Positions 24,520 through 37,300 of a stretch of DNA of 64,000 nucleotides are shown here, one piece after another. The stretch comes from Setophaga petechia (lineage: Eukaryota; Chordata; Aves; Passeriformes; Parulidae): assembly GCA_024362935.1 (NCBI GenBank), contig JANCRA010000014.1, positions 2,437,001 through 2,501,000 on the forward strand, written 5' to 3'. Within the stretch, counting starts at the first letter, position 1. Each line of letters opens with the position of its first letter. Below the pieces are notes generated by a model. That model ran no database searches. It was not told the DNA's origin and was given only the letters and a program-made list of their open reading frames with translations. The translations under genes and the position numbers were made by a program.

Positions 24520-25080
24520 TCTTAATTTTATGGCTGATTTTTAACTTTTATTTCCCAAACGCTGCGCTTAATTAAACCCAGGCGCCTCTCGCCGTGAGCC
24601 CGACGTGGGGGATTTATGACTCCAAACATCGACCCCCGCCGAAATAAACCCCTCTGACAGATTCTTCTCCTGGATTCAAAGTGGGGGTGACGCTCCAAAC
24701 CCCCTCCCCTCATCCCTTGCAAGATGCTCTGAGGAGGAAAAGACGGCTGTGCTTCAGCATCCCCAAGCTTCCTCCTTCCCCCCTTCTTTTAATAATAATG
24801 CTTTAAAGATGTTTGACATCTGTAACAAACAGCTGGCATCCTGTTATGGAAGAATGTCCTTTTATTTCCGAGCAGGTTGAACTGTCATTAATAGTATAAT
24901 TAGGTGATTATCGGCGTACAGCAGAAAACTGCTTAATTGCACAGCCAGCTTTCCGAGGATCCCAGCTCCTTTATTGCTGGATTTGTTTTAGCCGCCTGAA
25001 TATTTTCTCACTGTTTTGTTGGGTTCGGTTGTTGGTTGGTTTTGTTGGTTTTTTGTTGGTTTATTTTTTTTTTTTGCCAC
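24520..25080. promoter_or_regulatory. Candidate conserved noncoding element (largest AT-rich island)
   Basis: About 550 bp of unique AT-rich sequence in the GSE1 intron. It includes TTAATAATAATGCTTTAAAG, GATGTTTGACATCTG (inverted arms), AACAGCTGGCATCC, CATTAATAGTATAATTAGG and GATTATCGGCGTACAGC, and ends in GTT-rich and poly-T sequence. No ORF or repeat family fits. Length and composition make it a strong enhancer candidate, but conservation could not be tested. Confidence 0.42.
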
Positions 25081-26519
25081 GTTGATGATTATTATTTTTT
25101 AATGCGTGTGACAGCTGGGGGAATGTGGCAGCACTGAGGGAGGGGGACACACACGACAGCTCTGGCACTTGTCCCCATGTGTCCCCCCCCTTCATGTCCC
25201 CAGGGGGTTTAGTTTTAACCCCGCGTGTGCTGGGGTTGGGTAAAAGGGCTTAGAGGTGACGTTTTGCTGGGTGCATCACCCATGGATGGGAGCTGAGAGT
25301 TATTTGAGGGAATAAAAGAGATATCTTTGTTGGGCAGCAGAGCTGTGGAGGGCACCCATCACCCTGAGCATCCTTCACACACCCTCACCCTGCCCTCCCT
25401 GCTGGGACCGTCCTTTTGGAGCTCCGTGTCACACAGACACGGTTCCCTGCTCTGCCGCCCTGCTGTGGCTCCGTGGCCATCCCCACCCTCATCCCTGTGC
25501 CCGGGATGTGAGGGTTTGGGGGCACAGCAGCTTTTTTGGCGCCTGCCAGACAATAGCGCTTTGTATCTCCCCCCGGTGCCGCCAAACACACTTGTTAGCG
25601 CCGCAGCTTTGTGCTGTAAATTTCCATGGAGTAATTACGTCTTAATTTATGATAATCCCGGGCGGGCGGTGGTGGAGGGGGGCAAGCGCCAGTCAAGTTT
25701 GGAAGTTTGGGGTCCCCCGTGGCTCCTGCTGCCTGTGAACTTCTCCATCCCGGTGGGTGGGGAGAGGAGCATCCCCGAGCAGGGAACGGGGATGTTCCCG
25801 GGGCCGACAGCGAGTGAGGCCGCATGGATTTGGGATTTGGCGTCAGTTTGTAGGGTCAGAACCCTGTGTCCCATCCCAGCGGCCATCCAGGAGCTCGGCA
25901 TCACGCCGGGGTCATCCCGGGGTGAGTGTCCCATCCTGTGTGCGTGTCCCCGGCGCTGGCTGCCCCGACAGGGAGGGAATCTCTGGCTTCCCCCAGCCCC
26001 TGGCACGGCTCTGGCGTGGGGCCGGACCCTTCCCCCTTGCCGGCTCTGAATGGCTCATCCTGCCTTTGTCTGGAGGGCTTATTACAGCAAAATAGAGGCT
26101 CTTTTCCCTCGGCCTTCCCAGCGGGCAAATTAGATGCTTTGGCAATTTGCAAGGAGGGAGGGAGGAGGATGGGGAGCGGAGGAAGGCTCTCATCACCCCC
26201 AGGGTGACTACAATGCCAGGCAGGGCGCTGGCATCTCCAGCACTGGTGTGGGAAAGGGAGAGAGGGGCTCCTGGTGTCCCCTGCAAAGCCACCAGGCTGG
26301 GAATCCCATGGGATTTGGGGAGGTTTGCCTGGTGTCACCGAGCATTCCTGCAGAGCTGGGAGGCTGCTGGCATCCTGGCATCCCACTGCCCTAGCCAGTG
26401 AGGCCTGTGGGCACCCTGTGCCCTGCTCCAGGGTGGCATTTATCCCTGGAGGGTGCTGAGAGCCGGGGGCTGTGCCCGCTGCACCTGCAGCCGGGTCCCC
26501 GTTGGGAGGCAGCGTGCAC

Positions 26520-26640
26520 CCACTGACATTTGCCAAGCGTAAAAATTCAATTAATTCCAGCAGGCAGATTAAATATAAGTGAATTTTAATAATTTGCTCG
26601 AAAGGCTGAGGATTACTGTAGGCGAAAAGGAAAGATGCTG
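26520..26640. promoter_or_regulatory. Candidate conserved noncoding element
   Basis: Short AT-rich unique block: AAAAATTCAATTAATTCCAG, CAGATTAAATATAAG, GAATTTTAATAATTTGC. No coding or repeat signature. Regulatory role inferred. Confidence 0.28.
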
Positions 26641-27329
26641 CTCATGGGGGCACGGGCCAGCCTTCCCAGCTCCAGCACATGGGATCACTGGTATTAATCA
26701 CCCTAAATCCTGGCGTGGGAAGAGAGGAGGGATCTGCTCCCCTTGCTGGGCTTTTGGTTGATCTTCCTTGCCATGAGGAACGTGCTGGATCTGTCCCACC
26801 AGTGCTGGCAGCATCCCCATCTCCAGCAGAGTGGATCCAGGGATATCTCTGCTCCTTTCAAACCTTCCTCCTTTTTTTGAGGGGCTCCACTAAAAGGGAA
26901 ACACCCATCAAGGTGTTTGATGTGACCCTGCAGGTGCTCCCAGGCTTGGAGAAACCCAAGGTCTTCCCAAGATCTCCACAACATCTCATAGCTCAGACAT
27001 TGTGCACCAATCAGGAGCAGATGGTATTGGGAAAATGAAAATCCACACAGCAAATTCTCTGTTTGCCAGGGATAATTTCTTATCCCAAGGTAAAACCTTC
27101 GCTCTGGCCCGTGCTGCACCACCAGAAACTGCTGGGGGTGAAAGGGGGGCCCCCACCCTGCCCGGACCCCCCTATGCTGCCCAGACCCCCTGCTCTGCAG
27201 CGGGATTGATGGAGATTGCCTGTGACCTTTGCTAGGACACGAGGAATTACCATTAATGCTCCTGTATTTCCGGCCTTTGCGCCATCCATAAATCTCATAT
27301 CAAGCCGGGCGGGCGGCGTAATCTGCCAG

Positions 27330-27425
27330 GCAGTGTTATTAATGCTCCTTATTAATGCTCCTTATTAATGCCCCTTATTAGTACTCATTATTAATACCTG
27401 TTATTAGTACCTGTTATTAATTGCC
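27330..27425. repeat. About 15-bp AT-rich tandem repeat
   Basis: Tandem CTCCTTATTAATG-like units drifting to CCTGTTATTAGTA, about six copies. It lies at the 3' end of a broader AT-rich island beginning near 27220. Confidence 0.85.
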
Positions 27426-27794
27426 CCTGATGCCTGGCATGAGCTGCCCCGTGGATGGGGGCTGCACTGTGGAACCCCTCTCAGCTTTTTAGGGTGCAGC
27501 TGGGGTGGGTGCTGGGGAACCCCTGGTGCCAACAGAGTCACCCACCAGCAGCAGGGGTCCCCTGTGGGCACCCACCCCATGATGGGGGCAGTTTTTGGCT
27601 GTGCTGCAGGAGGGTGGCACGAGGCATCTGCTCACCTTGTCCTGGCACTTCCCAACTGTGTCCTGCAGCCCCTTCCCTTGGCTGAGCCCTGGCTTCCCAC
27701 CCTGCTTGCAGCCCCCTGGCCCTGCCTGGAGCCCCCTGCCCCTCTCTGCAGCCCCCCTGCCCTGCCCCTGCCCCTCCAGGACCTGCCCCATGCA

Positions 27795-27985
27795 AGATCC
27801 AGCCTGCGTGAAACTCTAATCTCCAATTTTATTCGCCCAGCTCCAGCCGATTTGCATAATCCACATAATCACCCTGGTTTTAATTGCCTACAACTCTGCA
27901 GAAAGATCATGTGGTTAAGTGGTAAATCATAATTAGATAAATAATTGGCTTGGCCGCAGCAAGCTGCTTTGTTATACCTGCCATC
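27795..27985. promoter_or_regulatory. Candidate conserved noncoding element
   Basis: Unique AT-rich block: GAAACTCTAATCTCCAATTT, GATTTGCATAATCCAC (octamer-like ATTTGCAT), GGTTTTAATTGCC and CATAATTAGATAAATAATTG. No coding signal was found. Confidence 0.33.
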
Positions 27986-28199
27986 TGCTGGGCAAGGGAT
28001 CCTGCGCCCAAAACAATGCACTGCTGCTGCTGCTGCTGCACGCCTGCGCCAGCCTGGGGACCTGGGCACATGGGGCACGGCCATGTGGGCACGGGAGGGC
28101 AGCCTGGGGGTGCCAGGCGTTGCCTGCTCTCGTGGCTGGTAGCTCTGTGTAAGTTTTGGCAGCACTGTGTGGTGCCTGGCTCCGACCCAGGTGTTACCC

Positions 28200-28690
28200 G
28201 AGGGCTCTGTGGAATGCCCAGTGCCACCTCCAGGGGATGTCTAGCAGCTCTGTGGAATGCCCAGTGCTGCTGTGCAGTGCCCTGTGGCACCTCAGAATGC
28301 CCACTGCCACCTCCAGGGGATGCCCAACGGCTCTGTGGAATGCCCAGCAATGCTCAGTGGCACTGAGGAGTGCCCAGTGGCACCATTCAGTGCCCAGTGC
28401 TCTGTCAGATCATTCCCAGCATCCCAGTGCAATTCCCAAATCTCCCCCAGGCAATTTCCAGCATCCCAATGCAATGCCCAGTCTCTCCAGCCAATTCCCA
28501 GCATCCCAGTGCAGTGCCCAGTCTCTCCAGGCAATTCCAGCATCCCAGTGCAGTGCCCAGTGTGTCCAGCCAATTCCCAGCATCCCAATGCAATGCCCAG
28601 TGTCTCCAGGCAATTCCAGCACACCAGTGCAGTGCCCAGTGTCCCCAGGCAATGCCTGGCAGCCCCATGCAGTGCCCAGTGCCCCACAAA
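28200..28690. repeat. About 45-50-bp minisatellite
   Basis: Tandem units of the type CAGTGCCCAGTCTCTCCAGG followed by CAATTCCAGCATCCCAGTG. Early copies (28200-28400) have diverged to TCTGTGGAATGCCCAGTGC. All six frames are affected and none is coding. Confidence 0.88.
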
Positions 28691-31689
28691 GCCCCTGAAG
28701 AGCCCCAGGAGACACCAGGATGAGGGGGTGAGGGCTGTATCCCGCTCCCCCCAAAGTAGAGGGACCCTCAGCAGGCAGCTGGCACTTGGATCTGGGCATC
28801 AGGAGCCAAGAGGAGCTGCCAGCCCAACCCTGAAGCTGCAGAGGGGAGTTCAGGACCCAGCAGCACCCTTGGGGCACAGGGGCTTGATTTTCCAAGCTCC
28901 CAGCTTTAAAACAGGGCAGAAAGTTGCTTTAAAGTAAATCTTTTCCTGGCTCGATCTCCTGAGGGCTGAAGAGGCTCCCAGGGCTGCTTGGCTGGGCTCG
29001 GGAGGGTTGGGGAGGGAGGGAAAGCACCCGGCCTCGCTCCATCCCCAGCGCTGCGCCCTCCAAACGAGCTCTTATTAGTTTGCTTGTTGTCGTTTGCCAG
29101 ATCAATGGTCCATGGAGGAGTGATCGATGGAGGCCCAGCCTCCAGGGTAGCAGTGCCGGATGCCAAGCTCCACAGGGAGCCCCAGATCCCACCCGAGGGG
29201 CTCCTCACCACGGGGAACCCAACCAGGCCCCTCCAAAGGGATGGGGATGTTCCCAGGATGGGCCCTGGGTCCTACCTAAAATTGGGCAGAGGCTGTGCTT
29301 GTATCTCTGTGCCTGGGGACACTTGGGGACACCAAGCCCGACCTCCTCCCGTGCTGGGAAGGGGGGAGGAAGGGCAGGAGCACGGGCTGGGATCGATCAA
29401 TTAATTAATTAATGGAGCATGTTGGAGGTGCGGCGGTAGAGCTGCTCTAATGAGGGGTGGAAAACGTGCAGGGCATCGCCGGGAGGGGAGCTGGTCACCT
29501 CTGCCTGTCCCCTGCCTGTCCCCTCTGCCCCAGGGGGTGACAGGGCGTGTGACAGGGCCACCACAGCACGCGCTGGGCCTGGCCCCCTGCCCTCCGTGCT
29601 GGGGCTGTGCCCGCTGCCTCCAGGCAGAGAGGGAAGGGGGGCTGACAATGCCGAGGCCATTAGCATCGGCAATCCATGCGGAGCAGCTGTTCCTGCTTGG
29701 AGCGTGCAGCTGGATGCGGCTCCGGAGCGGGAGCACAGGCACTGAGAGAGGGGGGAAAGGCTCGGGGGGGACCTCAGCACCCCAAATCCCTCGGGGAACC
29801 AGCGGCAATCGGCGTGGTGGAGCCTTCCAGAGGGTTTGGCCGAGCGGGCTCCGTCCCAGCTGCGGCGCTGCGGGGTGGGTGCGGATCCATCCCTGGGGAG
29901 GAGGAGGAGGAGGATGCAGGATGCTCGTCTCTCCCCACTCCCTCGGCTTCCCGCCGCACTGGGTTTTTTTCCGCTCCATTTGCCAGGGGCTGGAGCTGCT
30001 GCCTGATCGTATTTGGTAATAAATTATTAGTTCCAGCACTTGGGAGCCCGGCAGCTCAAAATAGCTGCTGTAAGAGCGGGCGGCTGGTGCAGGTCGAGTT
30101 CAATGGCAATCTGCTCCCAAGGGCACTCCACGCTCATTAGAGGCCTTTCAAGGTGCTGGGAAGGGGGCAATGGGAGCCGAGGTGCTAAACCTGCCCGCTT
30201 CCCCTTTCCCGACAGCCCTACCCCGTGCCCAGGGATTTCAGGGTGCTGGGAGCCCATCCCTGCCCCTCGCTGCCCGCTCCTGCCTGCCCGCAGCGGCTGC
30301 CAAGGGCTTTTATTTGTCTCCAGCCCCACCAGGCAGCCAGACTGGTTCTGCTCTCGCTGCCGGAGGAGGCTCCCGCTGCCAAAAAACCCGCCAGCATCAT
30401 CAGGAGCAGATGGAGAGAACATGGCACGCTCCCAGCTCCCGGCTCCCAGCCCTGCGCCGGGGATGCGGGGGCTCGGGGGGGCTCCAGGAGTCGGGGCTGG
30501 GGGGTCCTGTGCCCTCCGAGATGCCAGCCCCGTGGTGGTGCCGTGTGTGGCGCTGCGGGGAGCGTGGCAGTGACCCTGCCATCCTTCCTCCTCCACCTCC
30601 TCCTCCTCCTCCTCCTCCTGTGGCTGCTCTTCGGGCACGCAGCCAGCGGGCACCGGGAATGCCAGACACTCCCTGTACTGCTGTGCCCGGGCACATGCTG
30701 TGGGAGGGACGGGGACAGGGTGACACATCGCCAGCTCCTCAGCCTCCCCCTATGGCCTCAGCGGGGGACCCAGGTGTCCCCAAGCCCCCCTGCCTTGGTG
30801 CGTGGGGGGTTTGAGGCATCCCTTTGCCAGGGAGGGGTGCATGGGAGTGCCAGCCCTGTGCCCACACAGGGCTGGGGACAGTGCAGGGACAGCCTGTCCC
30901 GTTTTGGGGTTCCTCTCCCCGCCCTGCTGAGGCAACCGCTGCCATGACCCCGGGCAGCTCCAGGCACCAAACTTGACCTGTTTTTCCGCACGGATCTGCC
31001 CTGCTGAGAGAAGCAGCCGGGGAGGGGCAGAGCCGGGGGGGCCCCACCTCACCGTGGGGCGTCACGGCGTCCCCAGCCACCCGCAGGGGTGAGTGGCACC
31101 CACGCTGTGCTGGCAGTGGGATGCCGGAGGGATGGGGGGATGCAGCGTGGCAGCCCCACATCCCATCCCATCTCCCATCCCATCCCATCTCCCATCCCCG
31201 TGTGGATGCTTCCCCCGTGCCTCAGTTTCCCCAGCTGGCAGCTGTCCCGCAGAGCAGCCCGGGGACGCCGGGACAGACGGACGCCAGCGCCGGCGGGGCA
31301 CGGCGGGTGAGCGGCGCTGCTCGGGCCCCAGCCGGGGCGGAGGCGCCGATTTTATCACCGGCAGGGAGCGGCAGAACTGGTTTGGAGCGCGGCTGGGGCA
31401 GCGGCCCGGCTCAGCCCCGGGGCAGGAGAGCTCCCCGCACACTGCCCCGGCCGCTCGCTGCCCTGAGCTCGCCTGGCAAATCCCACTGGGATCAGGAGTT
31501 GGCCGGGAGGCGTTTGGGGATCAGCTGAGCATCACACGGGTGATGCCCTGCTTCAGCCCCGTGCCCGTGTGCCAGCCTGCTGATCCCTGCTGATGGCTGG
31601 AAAAGCATCTCCAGGCCTGGATTGGGACTGGAAATGGGGGTTATGGTGGGGTTAATAGGTGGAGAGGAACTGGGGGGCACTGGGAAGTG

Positions 31690-32055
31690 TTTGGGGCTGT
31701 GCCTGGAGGCTGTGGGGCACTGCCTGGGGGTGCAGGGCTGTGCCAACAGGATGCCAGGCAGTGCCTGGGCATGCAGGATTGTGCCTTGTGGATATGGGGC
31801 AGTGCCTGGGGGATGCAGCATTGTGCTAAGGGGATGCAGGAATTGTGCCTGGTGGATGTGGGGCAGTGCCTGGGGGACGCAGGGCTGTGCCAAGGGGATG
31901 CAGGATTGTGCCTGGGGATGCCGAATTGTGCCTGGGAGATGTGGGGCTGTGCCAAGGGGATGCCAGGCAGTGCCTGGGGAATGTGGGGCAGTGCCCAGTG
32001 GATGTGGGGCAGTGCCTGGTGGATGTGGGGCAATGCTCAGGAGGTGCATGGGAGC
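31690..32055. repeat. About 35-bp G-rich minisatellite
   Basis: Repeating GGGGCAGTGCCTGGGGGATG and GGGCTGTGCCAAGGGGATGC units, about ten degenerate copies. It yields Cys/Gly/Trp-rich frames that are not protein-like. Confidence 0.88.
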
Positions 32056-32814
32056 TGCAGGCTGTGCCTGGAGTGCCGTGTCCCCTTTGGATGGTGCGTG
32101 GGCGCCTGGTGCTGCAGGCAGATCCCGGTGCCCGCTCTGGGGAGGGGGCACCGAGCCCCCAGCCGGGGCTGGAGCAGAGCCCGGGGGTGCCAGCGCAGAG
32201 CCCGGGGGTGCCGGGGCCAGGCTGGCGTGGCGGGTTGGCTTCCCAGCTGTTCTGGTAATGAATTTACATGAGCCTGAGCGTGTCGACAAGGCGGCAGTCA
32301 ATGGCTGAGAGCAGCGGAGTTAATAAATGCTTGTATAATGAGGGCAGAGGGGAGCGCGCCGCCGCGCCGGCCGCCTCTCCTGGGGCCGGGGGGCAAAGAT
32401 TAATCAACGCTGAGTGCCCCCCGTGCCCCCCCGGCTCCCGAGGCGCCCCCCGCCCTCCCTGGCCATCCTGGAGCTGCCGCGGGATGATCCGGGGATGCTC
32501 CATCCACCCACGCTCTGCCGTGGATGGATGGATGCTCCAGGTGCTCAATGCCTCCAAGCCCGCTGGGAGTTGGGGGCTGCCCCACGACCCCCCCGTCCTC
32601 CTGCCCACCTGGGAGCCGGGCTAATTTTAGGCTGGTGTTAATGAAGCTGCTGGGTGAAGTCTATTTTAAGGGCCCTGACATCAGCAGTTGCTGTTTTGGG
32701 AGGTGGAGAGCCCTGGAGCAATTGGTGTGACAGCTGGGGGGGCTCTGGGAGGGGCTGTACCCTCCTGCTCAGCACCTGAGCCTCACTTGTGGGGTCACTG
32801 TGCCCTTTAGGACC

Positions 32815-33785
32815 TCGGTGCTTTGGGGGGCAGTGGTGGGGATTTGGGGTGTGAGGATTTGAAGGGGCAATGTGGGGAGCTGGGGGTGCAGTGCTGGGGA
32901 TCCAGGGATGCAATATTGGGGTTTTGGGGGGTGCAGTGGTGTGGATTTAGGGATGCAATATTGGAGTATTGGGGGGTGCAATACTGGGGATTTAAGGGCG
33001 CAGTTCTGGGGATGCAGGGATGCAATATTGGGGTTTTGGGGGGGTGCAGGGCTGGGGATTTGGGGGTGCAGTGCTGGAGATCCAGGGATGCAATATTGGG
33101 GTTTTGGGGGGTGCAGTGGTGTGGATTTAGGGATGCAATATTGGAGTATTGGGGGGTGCAATACTGGGGATTTAAGGGCGCAGTTCTGGGGATGCAGGGA
33201 TGCAATATTGGGGTTTTGGGGGGGTGCAGGGCTGGGGATTTGGGGGTGCAGTGCTGGAGATTTGGGCATGCAGTGCTGGGGATCCAGGGATGTAATGTTG
33301 GGGATTTGGGGGTACAGTGCTCGGGATCCAGGGATGCAACATTGGGGTTTTGGGGGGTGCAGTGCTGGGGATTTAGGGATGCAATATTGGGGTATTGGGG
33401 GGTGCAGTACTGGGGTTTTAAAGATGCAGTTCTGGGGCATCCAGGGATGTGTTACTGGGGATTTGAGAGTACTGTGCTGAAGACCCAGGGATGAAATATT
33501 GTTAATCCTGAGATTAACAATATTTAATTGTTAACGCCCACAGCAGTGGGCGTTTGGGGGTGCAGTGCTGGGAATCCAGGGATGCAATATTGGGGATTTA
33601 GGGGTGCAGTGGTGGGGATTTGAGTGTGCAGTGGCTGGGATTTGGGGTGCAGTATTGGGGATTTAGAGGTGCAGTGGTGGGGATTTGAGTGTGCAGTGGC
33701 TGGATTTGGGGTGCAATATTGGGGATTTAGGGGTGCAGTGGTGGGGATTTGAGTGTGCAGTGGCTGGATTTAGGGTTGCAATAAG
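32815..33785. repeat. G-rich minisatellite with a 180-bp higher-order duplication
   Basis: Variable-length subunits built on GGGATGCAATATTGGGGTTT and GGGGGGTGCAGTGCTGGGGA. The block 32881-33060 recurs at 33061-33240 with a single mismatch seen by eye (GGGGA against GGAGA), a recent 180-bp tandem duplication. Guanine is strongly skewed to the + strand, with many G4-G7 runs. Confidence 0.93.
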
Positions 33786-34086
33786 GCAACAAGGGGTGTA
33801 GCAGTAATGCTTTGGGTTTTGGCAGCACCATGAGAGTCAGGGGACTGCGCCTCTCCCCACCACCTGCATCAGGATGCTGAAGTCCCCCAAAACACCCTGC
33901 AGAGCTCTGCTGAGCCCTCCTGCTCCATTATCCTGGGGACTGTGGAATGCTGGGACCCACTTCCCCCCACTGCCTGAACTCGGGGTGCATTTTGGGGGGT
34001 GGCCTGACAAACTAGAGGAAAGGAGCTGCTGGGGGAAGCTGAGGCTCCCATCTCCACGTGTCTAACCCGTTCCCTCTGGTTCGCAG

Positions 34087-34305
34087 GCATGAGCCATGAG
34101 CCGAAGTCGCCGTCGCTAGGAATGCTCTCCACGGCCACGCGCACCACGGCCACCGTGAGCCCCCTGACCCCGTCACCCCTGAACGGCTCCATCGTCCCCA
34201 ATGGCAGCCCCGCCGCCAGCAGCACTTTGTCCGTCCAGGCAGCACCTTCCTCCAGCTTCGCCGCCGCCCTGCGCAAGCTCGCCAAGCAGGCCGAGGAGCC
34301 CAGAG
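34087..34305 (+). CDS. GSE1: GSE1 shared exon 1 ([13 protein letters not shown])
   Basis: Acceptor TTCGCAG, phase 1 entry (GC then ATG), donor CCAGAG|GTGGGG. Encodes residues 1-72: [13 protein letters not shown], a Thr/Ala/Ser/Pro-rich stretch, then [16 protein letters not shown], a short basic amphipathic helix conserved in GSE1. The internal ATG at 34089 could serve as a start for transcripts lacking an upstream coding exon. Confidence 0.96.
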
Positions 34306-37300
34306 GTGGGGACAGCGACAGGGACAGGGACAGGGCGGTGACAAACCCCGGTGCCTCCCCCAGGAGCTGGAGTTGGTGTTTTCCTGCCATTTCCCAATAA
34401 TGTCTTTTGCTGGTGTGGTGTCTTGAGGGGGCAGTTTGGGAATTCAGTTCATCCAGAGTGATCTGAGTGTTGCCCTGGGAGAGTACAGCATGGCAGGGAC
34501 CAGCCCTGTGCCCTCCCACCACACTGCTCTTTCCAGAGGTTCCCCAAATTTGCTAATTCCCAGGCCAGATTTCCCAACTGAACAGCCCAACCCTTGTCAC
34601 CCACATTCTTCAGTTCATCCAGAGTAATCCGAGTGCTGTATTGCCCACTGTCCCCTGGGAGAGCACAGAATGGCATGGGCCAGCCCTGTGCCCTCCCACC
34701 TCACTGCTTTTCCCCAAATCTGCTAATTCTTAGGCCAAATTTCCCAACTGAACAGCTCCAGGGGTGCCCAGCCCTTGTCACCCACATTCTTCAGTTCATC
34801 CAGAGTAATCCGAGTGCTGTACTGCTCACTGTACCCTAGGAGAGCACAGCATGGCATGGGCCAGCCCTGTGCCCTCCCACCACGCTGCTTTGTCCCCAAA
34901 TCTGCTAATTCTTAGGCCAAATTTCCCAGTTGAACAGCCCCAGGGGTGCTCAGCCCTTGTCACCCACATCCTCCATCACACCCCCCTCTCTCTGTTTGGA
35001 TGTGGGGTGCTGAGTGTGAGCTGCTTCTGGAGCACCCCGAGGTTCCCCTGCCACAGAGAGCGTGTCCCATGGGAATTGCCAGGGCTCCCACAGCCAGATG
35101 GGGAGGCAGCCAGTGCCCAGCCTGGGAAGTGTTTCAGGACACTGCTGGTATCATCATTTTGGGATGAAATAGTCTTTATCCCTGCTGTTTGCATTGGTGG
35201 GTGCTCCCCTTGGATCATTACCCACTGCCCGGGCACTTTGATCCCTGGGAAAGACACCCAACCCCTTTGCAAGATGGTTTTTGCACCCAACCCCTTTGCA
35301 AGATGTTTTTTACAAAGTCTTTTTGGAAGACCCTATTTAAAAGGCCCCTTTGGCTCAATCCTTTTCCCAAGACCCCTTTTGCAGGGCTCTTTTTGGAAAA
35401 TCCCTTTTGGAAGCACCATCTACAAGACTCTCTTGAAGCCCAAAAATCTCTGGCACAGCCATGACCTGAAGCATCAGCTGCTCCCAAGGAAATGTGGGGA
35501 TTCCAGGTCCTTGTAACTCTGAGGGAACCAGGTCTTGGTGGTGCTTCATCCTCACTGGAAGCTCCTGGTTTTTCCCAGCTGCTTCCTCTGGAACCCATCT
35601 GCTTCCTTTGGAGCGATTGATTGAGTTTGGGGAATTATTTTGCTTTTTTTCTCCTTCCCACCCCACAGCTTGTGCCCTCCCTGTGCTGCTCAGCCCATCC
35701 CAAGGGACATCAGCAGGTTTGGGCATGGATTTTGTGGCACTGGAGAGAAGCAGCCACATTCCCTTTGGATTTCCCCTTAACACCTGCATGGTTTATTTGC
35801 AAAAGCCCCTCCCTTGCCCATTTGGGTGCCTCATCCCAGAGGTTTTTGATCCGTGTGGGTTTGGGTGTGTGTTGAGAAGGGGGTTTTTCTCCTTGCTGTG
35901 GTTTTTAGCACCGGGAATCGAATTGCTTTTCCCTGAAATCCTCACCCACTTCCCACAACGGGAGATGCTCCCTCCACCTCCCTTCCCAGCTCGGAAGATG
36001 CTCCGCTGTGGCAGATGCTGGATCCATGCAGGATCACTGGTTTTATTCCAGCTTTATGGGCTCACAGGTGTGCAGGCTCATCCCTAGGGAGATCCCCTGC
36101 TGCTCCACAGCATCCCAAACCATCAAGGCTCATCCTGACCCAGCAGAGCCCCACAAAGCCACCGCCTGCCCGGGGGCTGCTGCCTCTTGTCCTGCCCGGG
36201 GCTGTCCTCAGGGTGGGTTTAATTCCACCCCTCCCTCCCTTCTCTGTTCCCAGTTCTCCGTCAGGGTCTCAGCTGTTAATTACATTTGCCTGTCAGCCCG
36301 GGCTGCTAATCTGCTATCGCCGAGCGGGGAAGCGGGAGGTCAGAAAACAAAGGTGACACCATCACACTGTGCCTCTTGTCATCTCCAATCCAGATTAGTT
36401 TCATTGACTAACTCCTGGCTGAATACCACCAGTTAATTATAACGATCACAAACCCTCCCGTTTAAAGCCACACAGCGAGAATTAAGGTTCTGAAGTAAGA
36501 CTTTAGCTTCATTAATTGCCGGGCTCATTGTGATGGTATTGATTGTTAACGCTATCGCGTGGTGAGTAATGGCTTCCCAGCTCAGAGGGGATTAGGCTGC
36601 TAATTGTTGTTGGCCTTGCGCTGACAAGATAGACTTCAGTGGGTGTCAAATCGGCCTCCTTTGTCGGGGACAGCCTTTCTCCTTCCCCCAGCCTCGCTGC
36701 TCTTCAAATGAAAGCGATTCGGAGCGACTCGGGAATCGCTAATCAGGGAGGGCAGTGGGATGCTCCTCCTGGCCTCTGCTCTGCTGAGCATCCTTCCCAC
36801 AGGGCATCCTTCTGGAGCATCCTTCCCACCCTGCAGCCCTCCTGCTGCCCGGGGGTGCTCCTGCTTCCCCCGGCATTCCCAAACCCTGGCTCCCTCCTGG
36901 GCTTGTGTGGCCTGAGGAGAGGGCAAGGGGATGAGGTGGGGTGTAATGTGAGGAGCTGCTGGCACGCTCTGGGAGTGGCTGCTGTGCCCACAGGACACAC
37001 TCAGGAGAGTGGCCTTGCACACTGGAAAAGTGAGGAGACACCCTGCACACTCATCAGACATCCTGCATGCTTAGGAGACACCCTGCACACTCAGGAGATG
37101 CCCTGCACGCTCAGGAGGGGCCCTGCACACTCAGGAGACGCCCTGCACACTCAGGAGACACCCTGCACACTCAGATGATGCCCTGCACACTCAGGACACA
37201 CCCTGCACACTCAGGAGACACACTGCACACTCAGGGGACGCCCTGCACACTCGGGACACACCCTACACACTCAGGACAGGTCCTGCATGCTCAGGACACA

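Larger units (their letters stand above)
20513..34086 (+). other. GSE1: Long GSE1 intron before the first shared exon
   Basis: About 13.6 kb with no recognised exon, ending at the acceptor GGTTCGCAG (AG at 34085-34086). It holds minisatellites at 22355-22650, 28200-28690, 31690-32055 and 32815-33785, an RFX-like palindrome at 23529, AT-rich islands at 24520-25080, 26520-26640, 27220-27430 and 27795-27985, and CpG-rich blocks near 21240-21480 and 31220-31480. Confidence 0.6.

Noticed and set aside
28017..28050. CTG trinucleotide expansion
   Set aside because: Only about six perfect CTG units; too short to be remarkable.
31093..31593. CpG-rich region with donor-like GCGGGTGAGC as another GSE1 first exon
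   Set aside because: No short ATG frame joins in phase 1 with protein-like content; kept only as a CpG-rich block.
32823..33494. 223-codon frames on both strands with GMQYWGF-type repeats
   Set aside because: Product of the G-rich minisatellite; open on both strands and no start or splice context.
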